A DNA stretch of 64,000 bases, from assembly GCA_963767565.1 (NCBI GenBank), contig CAVYEG010000017.1, positions 89,087 through 153,086 of the forward strand, given 5' to 3'. Of this stretch, positions 61,181 to 64,000 are shown piece after piece. This DNA is from Palsa-504 sp963767565. GTDB taxonomy: Bacteria; Actinomycetota; Actinomycetes; Streptosporangiales; Streptosporangiaceae. A model generated the notes under the pieces. That model searched no databases. It was not told the origin of the DNA and saw nothing but the letters and a program-made list of their open reading frames with translations. How positions within the stretch are numbered: the stretch's first letter is position 1; every line of letters starts with the position of its first letter. The position numbers and the translations under genes were made by a program.

Positions 61181-61300
61181 ATGACCGGATTGTCGATCGC
61201 CGACACTGCGGCGGTCACGGTCGCCGACCGCCGTATCTGCCTGAAGCGACGCTGGCAGGGACTGGCCTCCGGCTTTACACAGGCGTGGTGGGGGCGAGGA
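61181..61300 (+). pseudogene. Possible truncated 5' end of a gene beside the integrase
   Basis: ATG 61181 has a strong GAGGAGG 6 nt upstream and opens MTGLSIADTAAVTVADRRICLKRR before running into antisense integrase sequence at about 61300. A well-made start leading into unrelated sequence suggests a recombination junction. The gene itself is not recognised. Confidence 0.3.
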
Positions 61301-61306
61301 TGGTGG

Positions 61307-61852
61307 TCAGGGCTTGTCGGTCATGATGCGGTCGTAGGTACGGCGGGCCCGGGCGCTGCGGGCGCTGGCGCCGTACCTGCGCAGCATCTGCGGGGAGGAC
61401 CAGCCGTTCAGTTCCATCGGGTCGCCCTCCGGGCCGCCGCGGTCCAGCCAGGTGTGGCTGAAGTGATGCCGGAACCGGTGCGGGTATACCACCACGCCGG
61501 CTTGATGCCCGCGGCGGATGATGATCTGGTAGATGCCGCTGGGCGTCAGCGGCCCCCCGTTGTTTGCTCCGAGCCATAGCTGCGGCCGCCACGCCTGGGC
61601 GTGCCGGGCCCGGACCCGGAGGTAGCGGTCCAATGCCTGGGCGGCCTGGTAGCCGAACCGGACGATGCGGGGCTTGCCGGCTTTGCCTCGCACCGTGATC
61701 TCCCGCTGCCACAAGTCAACATCGCTACGCTGCGTGTCGTCTGGGTCGTAGCGGATCGCGGCCAGCTCGGCCAGCCGGATGCCGGTGGCCCGGAACACCG
61801 CGATGATCGCCGCGTCGCGGCGCTGCGCGAACCCGCGGCCCGCGCAGGCCTT
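61307..61852 (-). pseudogene. Tyrosine recombinase, C-terminal catalytic domain only
   Basis: 181 residues match the catalytic domain of XerC/D-like recombinases, starting at KACAGRGFAQRRDAAIIAVF. The catalytic residues are intact: Arg in TGIRLAEL, Lys in VRGKAGKPR, HRFRHHFSHTWLDRGG (His-x-x-Arg and His) and Tyr in MLRRYGAS. The N-terminal core-binding domain is absent; upstream the frame is not integrase-like. It is a truncated gene, possibly the border of a mobile element, separate from the relic at 51.9 kb and of a different subfamily. Confidence 0.8.
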
Positions 61853-62001
61853 CCCAGGGCCGGCATTAGGCAGGTGAGGGAGGCGGACCAGTTGATCGCC
61901 GGCGCTTTGCGTGACATCGCGGCCGAGGCGGGCCTGCCCGGGCCGGTTGCCGATGCTGCCTGGCGGGCAGGCCGGCAGCGGCACCGGGCCAGGCTGGCCC
62001 G

Positions 62002-62940
62002 GTGCCGGCAGCATCCATCGCCGGCGCGATCGCGCTCGCGCTGATCGTTGTGCTCCCGCTGACTGCGGCACCCGGACCTGCTTCCCGGCCGGGGCCGCCC
62101 AGCCCGCTTGTCTCGATCACGCTGTCGCCGGCCACGCCGGCCAGCCCGGGCGTCCTGGCTGTTGCCGCTCAGCTCCTCGGCCAGCGCGCCGCACATCTGC
62201 ACCTGCCATACATCCAGGTCGGGTCTCCGGGCCGGACGTCGTGCTGACCGGGCCCGCAGCCGATCAGACGCAGCTCCAGGCCCTCGCCGGCGTGCTGAAC
62301 TTCCGGCAGGTGCTGCTCTACCAGCCGCACGGCGGCACGGCCCGCGCGGCCACGACGTACGGGGGCGTGCGTCTGGTGAACCAGCACACGCTGTCGCTGT
62401 TCCGCAAGCTGGTCTGCAGGCCGGGTAACACCAGCACCTGGGAGGGCCAGGTCCGGTATGCCGCAGGAGATTACGACAACCCGGGCACGCAGATCGTCTC
62501 GTGCGACAGCAGCGGCAACAAGTACGCCCTGGACGTGGCCAAGGTGCCGGGCACGCAGATCGGCAACGCGGTCGCCGCGCTGTCAACGACCAGCAACCAG
62601 TGGGACGTCACGCTGACGCTCAAGAGCGCGGGCGCTACCGCCTTCACCAGCCTGACCTCGGAGCTGGTCGCCACGTACCTTTCTGGCGCTGGGGCCGGCA
62701 ACCAGGACGACTACTGGCTGGACACTATCGCGGTCGTCCTGGACGGGAACGTCATCTCCGCGCCGCATATCGAGGGCCCGATCCCGGGGTGGCATCGCCC
62801 AGGTCGCGGGTAATTTCACCCGGGCGCAGGCCGAGGAGCTCGCCGCTGACTTGCAAAGCGGTGCGCTGCCTGTGGATTTCCGGATCAGCGCCATTAGCAC
62901 CTCCGCCCCATCAGCCTCCAGCCAGACGGCTGCCGGTTAG
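62002..62940 (+). pseudogene. Secreted SecD-P1-head-like protein, two frameshifts
   Basis: GTG 62002 opens a signal peptide (IAGAIALALIVVLPLTA) followed by a SecDF P1-like domain: LLGQRAAHLHLPYIQVG, then after a frame change near 62222 GPDVVLTGPAADQTQLQALAGVL, QWDVTLTLKSAGATAFTSLT and TIAVVLDGNVISAPHIEGPIPG. A second shift at about 62790 (one extra G) leads to AQVAGNFTRAQAEELAADLQ and a stop at 62938-62940. There are no SecD membrane helices, so it is a stand-alone secreted P1-head protein, now disrupted by two single-base indels or sequence errors. Confidence 0.75.
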
Positions 62941-63527
62941 CCGGCCAGGAGCTCTGGCCACCGATATGGTCGGCCGAGGCGATGCAGACCTGTGGTCAGC
63001 CCGATGGCAAGACGCTCCTCACTGGCCAGGATGCAGCCGGGAAAGACCTTGCCCGGCGAGCACGTCCACTTGGCTGCGTGCCTGGCCGCGAGCTTGTGGA
63101 TCCCGCTCGTGCCGACCGCCCGCCTGGTCCCCGTGCACGGACGATAGTGGGTGCCGCCCCGGTACGCGATCCGCTCGACGCCGAGGATGCGGCCAGGCTC
63201 GGGGTGCTGGCGCTATTCCAGTAGAGAACGGCGGATCCGGCGCGCAGCAGGCGCCCACCGGCCAGGCACGCCAGCAGCCGGGTTCGCCGCGAGCGACGCC
63301 CGGCGTTCATGCCAGGTGGTACCTGACACCATGCCGGCCGCGCGGTTGTGCGGCGCGGCGTCTGCGTGGGTCTTCATGACCGGGCTCAGGCCCGTCATGT
63401 CCGTGTCCCGGGGGTGAGGGGCGTCCGGACGGAGCCTGCGGCGTGGTGCTGGCTGGTGCCGGGGATCATGGTGGTGCAGATCCCGCGCGGGACTCCATGG
63501 CGGAGGCATGTGCCCGGCCCGGGGCGG
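62941..63527. other. Spacer without supported genes
   Basis: About 590 bases. Several short frames on both strands have no homology; a HVHLAACLAASLWIP stretch on the plus strand (about 63055-63100) is unassigned. Probably degraded sequence. Confidence 0.35.
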
Positions 63528-64000
63528 TCAGCTCTTGCGCCCGACCCCGCACCACAGGACCGTGGGGCTGGCCGCTTCCAGGTCCGATCCGGGCCGCCAC
63601 TGCGGTACGGGCACCACTCCCGGCTCGGCCAGCTCGAAGCCGTCGAAGAACCGCAGGACCTCGGCCCAGGTGCGGTGGGTGACCTTCTCGGCGACCAGCT
63701 CGTTCATCGTGTCCGCGATCTCGGCCATCGCCGCGGCCTGGATGTCGCGAGCTGGGTGCGAGAGCGCCAGGTAGCTCCCGGACGGCACGCTGGCAGCCAG
63801 CCTGGCCACGATCGCGTACGGGTCGTCCTGATCGCTGATGTGCTGCAAGATCGCCACCAGCATGACGGCCACCGGGCGGGAGAAATCCAGCACTTCCGCC
63901 GCCGCGGCCAGGATCGTCTCCGGGTCGCGCAGGTCGGCATCGACGTATGCGGTGGCGCCTTGGGGCCCGCTGGCCAGCAGCGCCTTGGCGTGGGACAGCA
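63528..64000 (-). CDS. SAM-dependent methyltransferase (DUF574 / Methyltransf_19 type), C-terminal part
   Basis: The frame runs off the right edge; about 157 C-terminal residues are visible: AYVDADLRDPETILAAAAEVLDFSRPVAVMLVAIL in part, YAIVARLAASVPSGSYLALSHPA, WAEVLRFFDGFELAEPGVVPVPQWRP and the end VLWCGVGRKS. It is a paralogue of the methyltransferase at 36.4-37.2 kb. No DUF397 gene follows it here. Confidence 0.9.
   Translation of the reverse strand, partial: LSHAKALLASGPQGATAYVDADLRDPETILAAAAEVLDFSRPVAVMLVAILQHISDQDDPYAIVARLAASVPSGSYLALSHPARDIQAAAMAEIADTMNELVAEKVTHRTWAEVLRFFDGFELAEPGVVPVPQWRPGSDLEAASPTVLWCGVGRKS

Noticed and set aside
61546..62586. 346-codon minus-strand frame next to the integrase
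   Set aside because: Arg/Ser-rich shadow; the integrase catalytic residues are in another frame.

Overview
The window is very GC-rich (apart from a few AT-richer intergenic patches) and has a strongly actinobacterial gene set: F420-type PPOX oxidoreductase, DUF397/Scr1-type XRE regulators with SAM methyltransferases of the same group, dynamin-like GTPase pair, Pro-rich Ser/Thr kinase, BluB-CobT fusion, DUF1707, DUF6504, and many leaderless starts (TANNNT box 6-8 nt before the start codon). It looks like a chromosomal segment of a filamentous actinomycete (Streptosporangiales/Streptomycetales-like). No species can be named from the sequence alone.

Layout. 0-11 kb: housekeeping and regulation (end of an S9 peptidase, AraC regulator, methyltransferase, MscS channel plus truncated haemoglobin GlbO, Pro-rich membrane protein plus Ser/Thr kinase, MarR, EttA, diguanylate cyclase, an SsbB-like SSB preceded by two consensus DnaA boxes). 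11-17.5 kb: aldo/keto reductase, histidine-utilisation genes hutU - M20 amidohydrolase - hutF, and an HtrA-like protease. 17.6-26 kb: two overlapping dynamin-like GTPase genes and cobalamin genes (siroheme synthase/uroporphyrinogen methyltransferase, BluB-CobT fusion, CobH) behind a structured leader. 26-30 kb: a sugar module (GT2, GtrA, UDP-sulfoquinovose synthase-like), a metallo-hydrolase and DUF6504. 30-38 kb: DUF4262, glyA, nucleoside hydrolase and a whiJ/abaA-like group (ATPase, DUF397, XRE, DUF397, methyltransferase). 37.4-44 kb: anchored protein, OmpR-type two-component system, an unusual membrane-bound sigma2-like protein, PfkB kinase with ADP-ribosylglycohydrolase. 44-49.4 kb: VOC, Ohr, CobQ, CobD, split transketolase.

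From about 49.4 kb onward the content becomes accessory and decayed. There is an aldo/keto reductase pseudogene, a tRNA-Arg(TCT), an AbiEii/XRE toxin-antitoxin-like pair, an integrase relic 1.6 kb from the tRNA, a possible relaxase fragment, an HxlR-controlled efflux operon ending in a frameshifted methyltransferase, CorA, a second truncated integrase, a frameshifted secreted SecD-P1-like gene and a partial methyltransferase running off the end. This fits a degraded integrative element at the tRNA. Several disruptions are single-base indels in G/C runs, so assembly error is a competing explanation.

The most interesting items are the DnaA boxes at the SSB gene, the sigma2-TM-extracytoplasmic fusion, the sulfosugar/GT2/GtrA module with antisense-overlapping tails, the mutually exclusive hairpins at 43.8 kb, the structured leader before cobH, and the missing start codon of hutF.
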